Of a stretch of DNA of 64,000 nt, positions 31,541 through 45,000 are shown piece by piece (within the stretch, counting starts at the first letter, position 1; each line of letters starts with the position of its first letter). A program made the translations under genes and the position numbers. The notes beneath the pieces were generated by a model, which saw nothing but the letters and a program-made list of their open reading frames with translations, was not told the DNA's origin and did no database searches. The stretch comes from Paragonimus skrjabini miyazakii (taxonomy: Eukaryota > Platyhelminthes > Trematoda > Plagiorchiida > Troglotrematidae): the NCBI GenBank assembly GCA_014338405.1, contig JTDE01000179.1:1-64000 (forward strand), read 5' to 3'.

Positions 31541-34500
31541 AGATAAACATTGCTACCTCACCTATATTGGGCCTTTAGGATTATTTAAAGTTTTGCTTGT
31601 GAGTAGAAAGCTACTTTGATCCTTGGGCTGTTTCGCCCATTGTCTGGAACCTTTGTGCACATATACCATTTTTTATATTTAACATTCCCTCACTCCTCTA
31701 ACAATGGAACAATACGGAAAAACAGACGGCCTGGACAGTGTGAAATTAACGTTACTTATGCTTTTGTATTTTTTATCCTTTCACTTGCAAGTTGTAGAAA
31801 TGAATTTAGAACCGCAGTTAACTTTAATTGCATGAAAAGAAAATTAAAGCATATTACTTAAATTTCTGTGTATATTATGTTGTGAGGCGTTTTTGTGCAT
31901 TAGTACTTTTAAGTATGATTGAAACGTGCGTACATTACTGCCAGTAACAACGACTTAGTTGAGGTGATTTTATTAGTGCATCAAAAACGATTCGCGATAT
32001 GCCGTAGAGAGATGAAGAGGCTGTTTACAGAATACAGTAATTTGTAAGTTTCGAAATTCACATTCAGTGGAAAACCTCAGTTGAAACAATGATGATCGGT
32101 GAAGCTTTTAACGTCAGTTGAAAGGAAGGATAATTCATTGATTTTTTATCCGCAGCTAGCGACAAAACGGTAGGATACAACATTACAATGTTGTTTGGAA
32201 TATAGAGAGTGAAACTCCATCTAACAGCATTTTCTTAGCACACTAACATCAACAGAAAATGATAATGCACAAGTTTGTGACAAATAATGAAACGTACAGC
32301 TGGATAGCAACAGCCAAATGGTGACGACAGAACGTGAATTATCACCTAAAACTGGCAGCTTTGATTGAAAGAAATGAAGGCCGTATACAGGTTGCGAGAA
32401 AGATAGTCTATACGTGAGGATTTTACATTATTGGTTATGTGATTCCCACATTGTTAAAAAGCCCATTTCTACTAAATATAAAAATATTGAGTGCATTTTC
32501 ATCGTGGAACTAGATTACGGATCGAATCAGTTTGCGTTTTCATTTTGTGCTTGCTGCGCCATTACTTTTACAAATGTGGACAGGATGTGTGTATATATGA
32601 GTAACCGGAACTACTATGCTTAGTCAGAGGCAATCTGAACAGTGCTCATTGTGTGTTGGTGTGTGACCAAGGATTTGCTTGGTGCTCGATGGTCCAATGG
32701 TCTGTTACTCCTTCGGACTGGACTGTTGGTGATCACTAACCAGCTATGAAATTGGATTTGTACTCTTGAGTTTCCCATCTCATGGCGGCTCGTCTACGCA
32801 AACCTAGTTGTTCGTAGGCGTCGCTGACGTAAGAAAGAACAAACCCGCACAGTGGAACGGGATAAGACGTTTTGTATACTGAACATTGCATGTTACTTGA
32901 TCGAGAAGTTCTCAGGATCCCACCTAAACAGACGTATACAGTAGTGGGGTTGGAGATGCACTGAGGTGTCGTGTATAATGTGGTGTGCACACGGAAGCCT
33001 TAGGTATGCATCCGTTCTCTGGATGAGTGCTCTCAAGGCACACCATCCAGTATGTGATAGTAAAGCATATCTTACACTTACTAATCTAATTCCTGTAGTA
33101 GTAAAAGTTAAACGGTGAAAGTGCAGCAGTGTGTGGATGGTCAATTTGTCTTCCGCCGGATTGTTGCTCTGGTAAGTTAAATTTTTACCGCAGGTTAAAT
33201 CGCATTATACTATGTATACGACATTTCTGTAGGGTTGCATAATGTTCTAGTGACGCTCGCTTATTCTTTGGCAACGGTGTTTTTCGAGCGTTGTACGGAA
33301 ACCCAAAAAATATTGCTGTATGGAATGTCTGTTTGTTGAATTATCATATTGATCAAGAAGCTGGTAGCTCAAGTCACATCTATCTGAAGCTAACCGGCCG
33401 ACTTGCTGGTGTCTGTTAGGGATAATCCAGCAGACCTAGAACTACACAACAGAACGTGGTCATAATTTTAAATGAATTGTGTAGCCAATACATTAGAGGT
33501 GAACACGCTGTCACCAGAAATACTGGAGTCAGCTCTTGATCTCTGAGTCGGAAGAAGGCGTACAATAACGGTTTGTTCCACCACAAGCAAACCTTTAGCC
33601 AGACGTTCTTCTAAAAAGGCTAATGTGCTAGTGAAGATGTTTGTCCTAGAATGCAAACTATTAACAAATGTGAGTAATGCCTACTTTGTGCGACTGAAGG
33701 GGTTGGGAAATCAGTAATTCAGTCAGGGCCTGTGTTCTATGCTAGGTTAATATAGGCTTCGGGTTACAAGTTCGATCGATTTTTTATTAATAGAAATTGG
33801 TTAATCCCGTTGAGTTCCGATTTCTCGGAAATGTTCGCGACGTCTCCAATTGGCATTGAATTCAACGCGTCATAAATGTTTACTGCCAACTAAGAACCAT
33901 GCAAAATCACATACTTTACCTTCATACCGATTCCGTTAGTTTATTATCGTGCAACCGTTATCATGCAAAAAATATACCTGTTTAAGACATCAAAATGTAC
34001 AGTATTTTTAACTAATGTGTACGGTCGACTGTTAACTTAGTTTGGCTGAAACAATCACTCGCGATGTTCGCGTCGATGTTTCTTTCCATTTCCTTTACAA
34101 ACTACTGATAAAAAGTCTAACGGTTAGATAATCTGGCAGAACTAAGTGGATCATTGTATTTTAATTACCTTCAAGAACTTCTACTGTCCCTCGAAAACTG
34201 TCTTTCTGGTGCTTGCATTTGTGTTATCCGTTGAATTAACCATTATCCCCACATATTTGCATACTTCTTAAAGGGCAAAACCGTTCAGCAAGTTGTAACT
34301 CCATTAAATTTATCTTTTAAATCCTTCTAACCTTCGTTTTGCCGTAGAACGCTTACGGGGACGTAGATTCGGAAAAGCTGCACAAAACTCATGACGGTTA
34401 TTCTTCTATTTCCTCTGTCACATGAATTCGTTGACTTCAAGTTTACGAAGTAAAATGCCTGAGCCTCTTCGTCACCAAAAAGACATCCATTAAAATGTTT

Positions 34501-35515
34501 GCATGAGCAGAAGTAATACCATTAAAAATTTGGCTTATGGTTTTTCACAATTCACGTCCCTTCCTTCGCGTTGATAATCAAAATCCCTTCTTTGCCCGCA
34601 AGCCTTAACCTTTATTGAATATGAAACGACAGTGAAGACCGTTTGAATTTCCCCAATCAATTCTCAGCATGGTTTTCCAAATTGGATGTAGAAGACCGTC
34701 CAAATTCGGGAGTGTTAAATAAAGCTTCAATAATCCAACTCTCAATAAAACGCTTTCTAATGTGAGACGTACTTTCACGAAACTATATAAATCTTCAAGG
34801 ATTGCATTTGTATATTTTATAACAACCCGTCAAGTGCACTAAACATACGTCTACTATAATCTGTTTAACCTTATGACCAGTCAATGTGGCTTGAAGCGGC
34901 GGTCTTTAATCTTGAGGTCTTGGTCACTAGTACACACCTCCTTCATCGGGATAACGTTGTCCAGGTTGATGGTCATAGTAGCCACCGCGATCAAAGTTCA
35001 GTTAACTACTTCAGTTGACTAGAGACTAGAAGTTCGTGTATTCTTTTTTTAATCTAACTTGCCACCACTGAATCTCGATACTTAGTTTGTAATCTTATAG
35101 ATTCCGTTGTTCATTTGGCTGATCGTTTAGGGTAGTAAGCGAGGTACCGAGCCAAGCTAAACCGATATATTAAATTCTGTAGTCAAACATAATAGAGATA
35201 GACTTTGAGAGAGTAATGTATTGATACTTAGTTAAGGAAATACTGTTTGGTTCTACCGGCATAAAGAGCAACTGTCCCATCTACTTCATGAACGGATGGA
35301 TGCTCATTTTTGCAAAACGTTCAGAAGAGGGTATAAAACCCAATGGGAAGCATTTAGTTTATACGCATCTGGAAGTCGTAGATTATGTAGTGTACACGTT
35401 CGTCGGTCAGTGCGCCCGTGTATAACTTTTCCGCCCTACGGAACTCCAAACACGAATTCAGTGAAACTCAATTCTGTCGCATATTTATCACCCAGTTTAC
35501 AAGCTTGAAACTAAC
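31541..35515. other. no recognised gene
   Basis: AT-rich, with only short frames. A GGGTTACAAGTTCGATC run near 33770 resembles a B box without a partner. Confidence 0.4.
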
Positions 35516-35633
35516 ATATATATATATAATATACTTCAGAACGATCGCCACACGTTAAACTACTTAAATCAGTATCCTTGCTGGAATAAACAGAGTCCTG
35601 TATATTACATATTACATATTACATATTACATAT
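35516..35633. repeat. two microsatellites: (AT)7 and (TATTACA)4
   Basis: An AT run at 35516-35529 and four perfect TATTACA units at 35603-35630 plus three more bases. Simple repeats with no other meaning inferred. Confidence 0.9.
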
Positions 35634-38600
35634 GATAAACGTTAGGTTGATTCATGTGCTTAATTTTTTAAACTCTCATTTTGGTGCAGTGCGTTAAAAA
35701 TCTTAAGTATAGAAGGGACGAAACAACATACTAGCAGAAATAATTTTCTTCTTTCGTAAACAGTTTATATGGTGCCATGAAACGTTGAATAAACTGGAGT
35801 TAAATTAAATTCTTGAATTATTTGCCATAGTGATTCCGAATAAAGAAATGCAATAAAAATTTGGAAACCCTTCAGATTAGATTGTAAAATTAGAAAGTTA
35901 AGTGTTTCTACCGAAAGCATTCATTGTGCACGTAAATACATCATAAACATTAATTACGACGCAAGCTGTTTGCAAGTGTGATGTACAGGAACTGGGTCAG
36001 AAGTTTTTGTTTGCCATCGTTGGAAGGAACATTATCATGTGGTTGTCATCTTGTTTCAGAATAAGTTTATGATCGTATATGGTTTAGTAGTAAAAGAAGT
36101 AAATAACCCTAATAGTACCCCAATGAATACGAAAAATTCTAAGTAGAACGGTGGAGCCCCTCTTCTAAGTCATTCGCTGTAAGTTGGCCACAGTCTTTGT
36201 TTTGTTGGTTAAACAGCCCACTTTATGGCAGGCACACGATTATCACTATATGCTGAACTTAGTATATTTCCCATGGAAGTGCATATGCAGAAACGCGATT
36301 AGTTTTCATTTGTAAAAAGAATTTTATGCGAATAACCAGGACAGAAACTTGTTACTGGACGGCCTGATCAGCAGTTTCAGGCATCCTGGTACATGCATTC
36401 TAGCCTGATTGTGCCAAGTTAAACATGAAGATTATGGTTTTGCAGATGGCAGTTAAGAGCTTCATGAGTTAAATGGCTGTCATCACTTTTCATCTGAGGT
36501 ACAATAATAATTGGGCTAACTGTATATTTCGTCCGTTCCAATTTGTGCAAAAACGAACTGGAAAATACATTTAAGCAGAATGTTTCCCTGAAGAGACATC
36601 AAAATCTTCTAAACTGACCAGACCAAACGTGTCATAGTGAGCGAGTAAAAAAGACTGAGCAATAGAACTAGTGATGAATGTGCGGTTTTAATGGTTTCCC
36701 GATGTCTGAATAATCCAATTAATTGGCAAGCTTAGACCACGCTGCTTTGTGGATGGTCCTCATGACATGCATTATTGTCGAATGAATGCCGTTTATTAGA
36801 GCCGTTCACCGACACGTTCCAGTTTTATTCATGCGCTTTCACTCATCACATTTCTAGCAAACTGACTGACGAGAGTGGTGATAATGCTATCGCAGAGATT
36901 ATGTTCTCAATGTATGCCCGTTTTCAAGGTGGAACGGCACTACTGGATAAACATTTAAGTTGTCGCATCCCTCACGCCTCATCAGACAAGTTTGAAGATT
37001 GTCGATGACTTAACGTTACCGTCAATTAACAATCCACGATAACCTACTTGTATCGAATACTCATACTTTCATAACTCGAAGCAATATTTGTGTGTTGTCA
37101 CACTGTTATCTTCCCCTCAAAGTTTGGAAAGAAACATCATTTGCGAATTCAAATCCAGATTGTTTGTATTACGGCATTGTAATTATCACAGATGCATTTT
37201 ACGTTACATTAATTGTTTGTTTCAAACTCAATAAAGAACTTGGGAATTTCCGCTTAGTTATAAGGTTTATCAATCTTATGAAACTTGTAGTTATTTTCTC
37301 GCACCTGTAGTAATGAATAAATTCATCCACATTTTCTTTGGCCCAGAAATCGTTATAATGTGGGCTGTTCAGTTATGAGTTGATTGCATAACGGGGTAAA
37401 AATAGGCTGTTAGTCTCGATTTTTTTCAATCAACGAAACAATGGCGAATTCACTCGGACTTCACAACAGCAGAAACTATTTGCCCAGTCCAGGTAACCAT
37501 AGCAGCCATTAACTAAACATTGGTAAATTCATCTATCTTTTATCAAGTAGTACTGATGAATATTGTTATCACCGTGTGAGTTTAAGAAGTCACCATCGGT
37601 AGTTTGTGCTGTTGTATGCATTTGTTTAATATAACATGTTTCCAGCCTAAGGTAAATCGGGTGAGCTAACACGTCTTATGTATGTTATGTCAAAAATTGA
37701 CATCTAATTCTTTTTCAGCAACGCCTTGTGAACTTGTCTCGGTTAACCCAAGTTCTATTTTTACCATAAAATTTGTCTATCTCATTGTTTTTCATATAGT
37801 TATATAACAAACAATGCAAGTTTTAGTTCCGTCGTAAAAGCTGTGAATAATTTTCTGCTGCATCAATCGGTATAGCCAACACCAGCAAATTTGAAATTTT
37901 CCAAGATAAACCTTAATTAGAGGGAACAAATTCACACATGTATCTGCTTATTACAACACATCATTTTCAACCAAGAACACATTACGTGTTTGAGACGAAT
38001 GCTAGATTGCTAGTAGCACCACCAAATATATTCTAATTATGCATCAGCCATGATAATAAATCACACATGATCTCTGTTTCACCTGAGCGACCGATTATAC
38101 ATATCTAGTACAAACAATTCCTGCCAACACCATATGGATCACTGTTCTGCATAATACCCACAGGCTGCTAGTGTGCATGCTAAACTTGTGTTCTCTGAAT
38201 TAACTTGTTCGCATAAGGTTATTAGTTTCGTATATCCACTTGCTGTTGTCCCAGTTAACCGATAGCACTGAGAGTAGTCAGCAATTCTTGTGATCCGTCG
38301 TTATGTTCGAACCCATCGTTTAGTTAGAACGTTTGGAAAGCCTGATACTATTAAAAGCGTTAATAATCTATGTAAAGTTAACGATAACACCTTATGGTAT
38401 TGATTGGTTTAACACTCAATAAAATCGCCTCTCAATGTTGCCAACGTTCGGAACAGTACATGAACGTCGCAATCTTAATGAATCACTCGCATTAAAACGC
38501 TTCATGAAGGAAGACAGGGAGAGAGAGACATGTATGCCTAGGCACAGAACGTAAATCCTTCGGAGAAGGATGCGGCTTCGTTTTTTATCACAAAGCCCAT

Positions 38601-40139
38601 CGTTGTGTTAGTCATCAAGTTGAGAGATTGACAATATTCACAGTGTGCCTTTACTTGTGACACTAATCCAAGAAACCTATGGAAGGACGAGCATGATTAG
38701 GATTAGCTTCCGCTATCTCTCTATGTAAGAAACAGAATACTGCCATGCATCGAAGAATCTGATGACTTTAATCACAAGTTATCTGACACTGTCGCAACTT
38801 TCTGTGAGTTGAGAGTATCTAGCTACCCACCACATTAGGATGCAACATTATTTATTAACTAGCCCGACTTCGTATTCAGACTACACACAACAAACCAAGC
38901 GGCGACGCCTGCATTAAGACGAGGGATCGAGATCACTGAGGCTTAGTGTATACCCCTTGCAGTTTGGCTCATCACAGTGACCATTATGTTCGAGAGATAA
39001 TTGGTTACTTTGTGTTAACCTCCGGCCTAAGATATGGCTCACTACTAACAGATGGCTACTGACCACTAACCGCATCCGTTTAAGGTGATCTGTCATAATA
39101 CACTAGTGCACTTAGTAACTATTTTGTCTGCTTCTCCTCAAGGGGTTTCGTAACACTGGGTTTGATAAAATTAGAGCATATTCGTTACAGCAAACTGCTC
39201 AATAAATACAGCTTCCTCCAGAGGTATGTGCTGCTGAACTGAACTTCTATCTATATTAGCGCAGTCTGCCTCCCCCATTTTCTGGGCACTTGGGTTTGTT
39301 AATGTGGAATTTGCCTGCTTGTGTTTTCTCCGGTAAACCGTATTCTTCGTAGTTCTTAGCCTAGTTGACTAACGTGCCGAAAATGGACGCAGTTTGTAGC
39401 TTCTGTATGCTGTGGTAACTTTGAAAATGTTGTGTGCTTCAGCTAACTCGAAGAATTTACTCATCAACTGTTCTCATGCACTGCTTTGTTTTAGTTTCTG
39501 ATAATGCGATTTTCCCCAGTCTTTCTTTGATTTCTTCGACGAACAATCTAAGCGTATATAGATGCATTAAATTACCTTTCAACAGCTTTGTATTTGTTTA
39601 GTGAACAGAGGATATGTTGCTAAACATAGTACCACAAGAGTACTTATGTACTCCCATTGTACCGGATCAATTGTTGAGGTTTCTGCTCTTTCACATATCA
39701 ACAGTTCTTTGATCGGATTGTGTTAAACTATCCTGGGAAGAACCGTCCCATTGATGGAAATAATAAATCATTGTTGCCTCATTTGACCTTTTCAGGTTAT
39801 TGAGAGTAGCCTAACATTTTACATGGGTTGTTATGAGATATCACTCGTCGATAAGCATGGATTGTACATTAACACTATGATCTCCGAACACGCAAAAGAC
39901 TATCAGAGGATCTGGAATTTCTCAGCCAGCTCAATGAGCAATCATGGGATTAGATTGCACACACTTTGTAATAAATGGGGTCCACATTTTAAGAGTTTTG
40001 AGTGCAATTATAATGATATAACATCACAGAGTTGAGGAAAGCAATGGGAACAGCTCAGATCAGCGACCAGGTCTTAACCACAGATGACTAATCATACCTA
40101 AGGGCAAGAATCATTGTGAAGAAAATACCCCGGTTCCAA
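35634..40139. other. no recognised gene
   Basis: AT-rich DNA. Frames at 36775-37008 (+) and 39823-40035 (+) are open over 70-80 codons. The second sits behind a good acceptor-like CCTTTTCAG near 39796, but neither has a family match or a donor that would place it in a gene. Confidence 0.35.
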
Positions 40140-40400
40140 GCCAAAAAACAACTATGGTAAAGCGAGATTCCATCAATTTTTTACAAACTAAGAAAAGATG
40201 ACGGCAAATTGACTAAATCATATGATTTAGCCGCTGAACTACGGACTAAGTACATAGTTCAGCGAGGAATTTGAAGCTAAAACCGTTAACTCAAACTGCA
40301 GCATTCATCAACACCATAAACCATTTTAAGACATATGCCTGTTGATTTACTTAGTCATATTGGCCCATCCATCTCCATCACATTGTTGACTAATATAACT
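40140..40400 (+). pseudogene. non-LTR retrotransposon fragment, possibly CR1-like
   Basis: The frame at 40188-40274 reads LRKDDGKLTKSYDLAAEL, the segment that precedes RT in CR1-like ORF2 proteins. About 60 bp later LLSHIGPSISITLLTNI resembles the start of RT domain 1. Both are short and separated by stops, so the assignment is tentative. Confidence 0.35.
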
Positions 40401-40539
40401 TATCAGACTTAACCTTGCGTTTCATGAATAGGTCACTTATGCTTTGAGTAACACTTATCTTATAGTAAGAGCATGTATACAGTGGCCTTCAACATTTAGC
40501 CCGTACAGGTATAAGATGAGTAACATTTTGCCGTCAATG

Positions 40540-42034
40540 AATTATTCGTGAGTTGTACGTACTGTTTATCTCACACCATTTGGGACACGTAGTTCAGTGC
40601 AAATGTCAGGAGCACTTGCAGGGAAGGTAATGAAACACAGTCCGCACAAAGATCTTAGATGGTCACAGTTTCACAGAGATGGCGTAGGTGGAATATGTTC
40701 AGCTATACCGATTGAAAATCAGTGTAAATAAATCACAATTAAGATAATGACTACGCATTTCAGAGTCAGATACCACTAAAGCAGAATGTGCAGTCCAAGT
40801 ACAGCGGATATGCGTGTCTGAGGAATAATAACAAACATGCAACCGGTCGTTTGCTTCCGATGAATTGTGGTCACAAAAAGCATTCTACTTTTGTCACCTT
40901 AGTTTATAAAACTCACAGTATTTGCTGAAATTCTATTTAATGTGTGCATATTTGGTCCAGTGCCGTGCACTGGAAAGCACCAGTCGCAAATAGGACTTCT
41001 ACTATGATTCGGTATTCCAAAAAAACACTCACTTGAGGTGTGTCTAAAGTCTATTCATGGGGATGAGATCAAATGATTGAGTATGTCAAGTTAAACGGTC
41101 ACTGTTGTGAGACGGCTTCAACGTCGGCATAAAACATACTCAGTTTGTCGGAACCCCAACGTTTGGGATTATCTTGTACCTTCGATCGCGCAGTATTAAA
41201 GATAAATGGTCTTGTACTACGTTCCTTGGAGTCCAAGCTGTTGACGACGACGTTATCCACATAAACTAATACAGTTAAGCAGATAGTGGCATAACACTGC
41301 AACTTCGAAACAAAAACGGTTTAACAAATTGACTGCAAAAGCCGAATGGAAATAAAAAATATATCTGTACATGCCTTAAGTAAATCGTTATCCCTGGAAC
41401 GTACGCAAGCGCACTGTTCCCTTCACCTTGCAAGGTGGGACAGTAACCTGTTACTTCACATTCAACATTTCGGTCGATTGGCTTCCGTCATATCTTATGT
41501 CCAACCCAGTGAGAATGGGTTGTCTCCGATGGACCCGGAGTTAAATGAATTATGGCAACTGGACGATTGAATCGTTCTCATTTAAGGACACGGAAACGGA
41601 TCAAACATTAACAAATGATGGTTTCCTGTTATCATTGTGGATGAATCGGCAATCAGCACGTGTTGGAAAGTAAGTGTGAAACAAGTCTGAGGTAGGACAA
41701 TTGATTTTATATAGGACATTATGCATATGGACTGACTGCTGCATAACATAATAATCATTGATGAGTTTACGGATGTGGGTTACACATACCTCGACAGAAC
41801 ATATCAAACGTTTGAACAAGAGGACGAATGGAAGAGTATAAAACCATCTTTACCTATCAGTGTATGGCTTTTTAATCCAATGCTACAAGTACGTGACCGG
41901 AGGGGTATGGGGACAGTTTATTCAGTGAATCGACGCAGATGTACATCTGGACAACTTAACAGATATACATTTCAAGTTGCACGTGGTGATAGGTCTCGGG
42001 CAAAACATATGTCAACAATACCTTCTTTATGGTA
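40540..42034 (+). pseudogene. Ty3/gypsy relic ending in a GPY/F-like module
   Basis: TPFGTRSSVQ (about 40573) and LYRLKISVNKSQ (about 40705) resemble RT around and after its catalytic box, which is lost. The clearest part is the frame 41775-42034: VWLFNP, a poorly conserved middle, then YTFQVARGDRSRAKHM, which follows the GPY/F domain at the integrase C-terminus. Only 1.4 kb separates the two, so much is deleted. Confidence 0.4.
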
Positions 42035-45000
42035 ACAGTTTTTATGGATTGCTCACCCAACTTCTTATTGTCTTTATTCTTGATTACTCCGACAGCTAAT
42101 TAAATGCATCCGTCCGATTACCCGCAGGTAGCGCTATTCGGTCTCTCATCTTCATCCCACTGTTCTCTCTTTGATGTTTGTTCCATCCGTAGTTCAGATT
42201 TTCTAAGTGCATCGAATTAATTGTTTGCCGGTACTAGTCGTTAGGACACACCTGACGTGAGCTCTGCTCTGATCGCATAGTCATGTCTATAGCATGATTG
42301 GATTCCGTGAATCTGGTGCTCATAAACTTTATTCCAAATAAAATACACTGGACTGGGATGTTTTACTACCGCATCAAGTAACCTCATCTAGGCAAATTAC
42401 TGTTCTGTTGTGCTTTTGTTAACTAAAGCTCACTTAATTCCTTCGGTTTATTCAAGAGCAATCACATGATCAACTGGGACTATTGATATTTGTCTGTGTG
42501 TTAGATCGAACGATGGCTTCTCCACTGAGCTTTGTAATGAAGAGTGATGGACTGAAAAGATCAATGGAACATTTGTTCTCGGCTTCCTATTTAAGTCGCC
42601 AACTATTGTTTGTCTGTGCGACTGCTTTTGTCAACCCGTTTTATTAATGTGTTTTGGCGTTTGCTTGCCTTCATTCCTAATTTCAAATTGGCACCTTGCT
42701 TAACGCCTTCTGGGAAAGCATGAACTACGACCGCGCATTTCAGTATGGCTCCCGCATACAGAGAATACATGGCGATCGGATGCAGAAGCTGATCCGATCC
42801 ACCTGTTGTAACAATGCCACGTTGTCTTTCATAGTTGATTAGTGAAACGAGTACGCTGGCGACTGATCGCGATATAACCAGCTGACCTTTGTTGAGTCGG
42901 ATGATCGAGTGAACACTCTCACTGAAAGACTGATATTACTGGGATGTTAGTGAGTAAGTAATGACATAATGTCGCATTCAATACCAGCAAGTTCTTTGTT
43001 CAGGATTTTATCAGATCCAAAACGTATCGCATGAGACGGTCACTGACATTTATTCTTACGTGTCTCTCAACTCTGCCAACATTGTCGGCAAGTTTACCAT
43101 AACCATATTTGGTACAGTAATATACAATCCGGACTGTTACCAAGGTGTTTTAAATGCTTCCGGGACCGGATGTCATTCGTTTTCCAGAGGGTGTCCTACC
43201 ATTAAACGTTCGTCATTCAAGCGTCGGATCGCTGCTTCTTTTTTTTGGTGCATTGGGGCTCTCTACTTAGTCGCTTCTGTTTGTTACTGCTGATTGTAGT
43301 AGCACTTACCGAATCTCATTTATGGGTTTCTTTCGAAAGATTAAGCTAAAAATAAAACCACGTCCAACTTTTAATTTGTACTCCGGCATCCACAAGGCTC
43401 AAACAACATGCTTTCTTCAAGAATGAAACTGCTTATCTGACCATCTCCAGGTGCTTACGGTCATTTTTCGCATAAAACATCTACCCAACAAATATGGCAA
43501 CTATTTTCCCAAGTCCAAACTATATTCAAATCTTATTTTTTGGCTGTTAATTACTTATTACCAAACGGCTTTAAAATGCAACTGCGGTTAACTTCTGCTT
43601 GTTTCTGTACGACCCATATCCCCGCACCAAATGTAGTTGCTTCGTTCGCAAAGCTACGTCTAGTTAGTTTTTTGATCACCTGTTGGATTTTGAACAAACT
43701 CACACTAGTCTCTTCCTAGGGATGCAATCGACAGTTTTTCTTCAATATTATGTGAAGTGGTCGTCAATTATCACTGAAGTACTTGATAAGATAGTTGTAA
43801 AAGTCAAGCGACAAATTAGTTGCCTCAGTCTTCTTTAATATGCCATAGTTTGGAAATGCCTCAGAAGAGAACTTCCTTTACAGCTGTTGGAGCTCAATCT
43901 GTCTTCTCTTGTAAACGAGTCGCACCACTAATTGGTTTACCAGTTTTAACTCTGGACCGTTGATCAGTAAGCTCCTTTGTTCCACTCCTTGAGATCACTT
44001 TAACTTAATGTGGAGTTGATGTTCAGTCTAGTAACCCTAGCAATCTGGGTCTTAAACGATCGAGGATAAATCTCGAAACTTGTGAACCACCTCAAGCAGT
44101 AATCGGCCTTCAGAGGTCAGTTTTCACTTAAGTACGTTTTATTCGGTCAATTCAGACTCTAGTTAGCATTTTCTCAGTACTGGACAAATTCCATGTTTTG
44201 TAAATGGTGCACTGCGTTTCAAAGCATTCAGAGCTTAAACATGGTTAAAAACCTTTATTCTGAGTATTGTCAGACGAGGTTGCAAACGACTGCCAGAAGA
44301 CCAACAATACGGACGTCTAAATCTACCAGTTTGCCAGTGTCAGACATTCAGTAAGCTAGTCATGTAAATACTGTCTAGAATGTGCGCCCTTCGCCATTGT
44401 TCATCTTTTCGACCTCTGTAGCACAAGCGGTTGCAGTTCTTGTCCGTCTCTTTCAGTTTCTAGGTGGCTAAGTCCTCAGCCAAATTTTCAATTGCGATTT
44501 GAAGTTAGCTCGAGTTACCATCGTCGCTCTTTTAACCGTGTCAACAATCTTGGAGTTTTCAAACAGCAACTTCCATTCAACCCTAGCTCGCTCTTTCAGT
44601 GTCACCGGATGGGTGATTACCGTTATTCGCTTCCTGATAGTCGGCAGGACTGCTGACTTTTGTGGCCTGTGTTTAACATGCACAACCAATCATAAGCATT
44701 CATTTGCATTCATTAACAACTTCGGAGCGAAACAAGTGAAAACGAAAACTTCTGATACAAAAACATCTTTTCTTTCTAGACTACTATCTACGGTGTAGCA
44801 ACTTCTATCCTCATAGCCTCGAAAATTCAACAGGTACATCCGACCGACCAGTCATGAATAGTTTGGTAAGGTCGTCCATCTACTCTATGTTAGTTCAAAC
44901 CATTTGGCAACGAACAGCCAGTCTAGTTTGCTTATCTTAGTGGGATTATCAGCGATAAATCTACGCGTTCTTAACACAGATGTGGAACTCAGTAGTAATA

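Noticed and set aside
44468..44798. overlapping frames on both strands, one Lys/Arg-rich
   Set aside because: Neither shows splice signals or a recognisable domain; opposite-strand openness points to chance.
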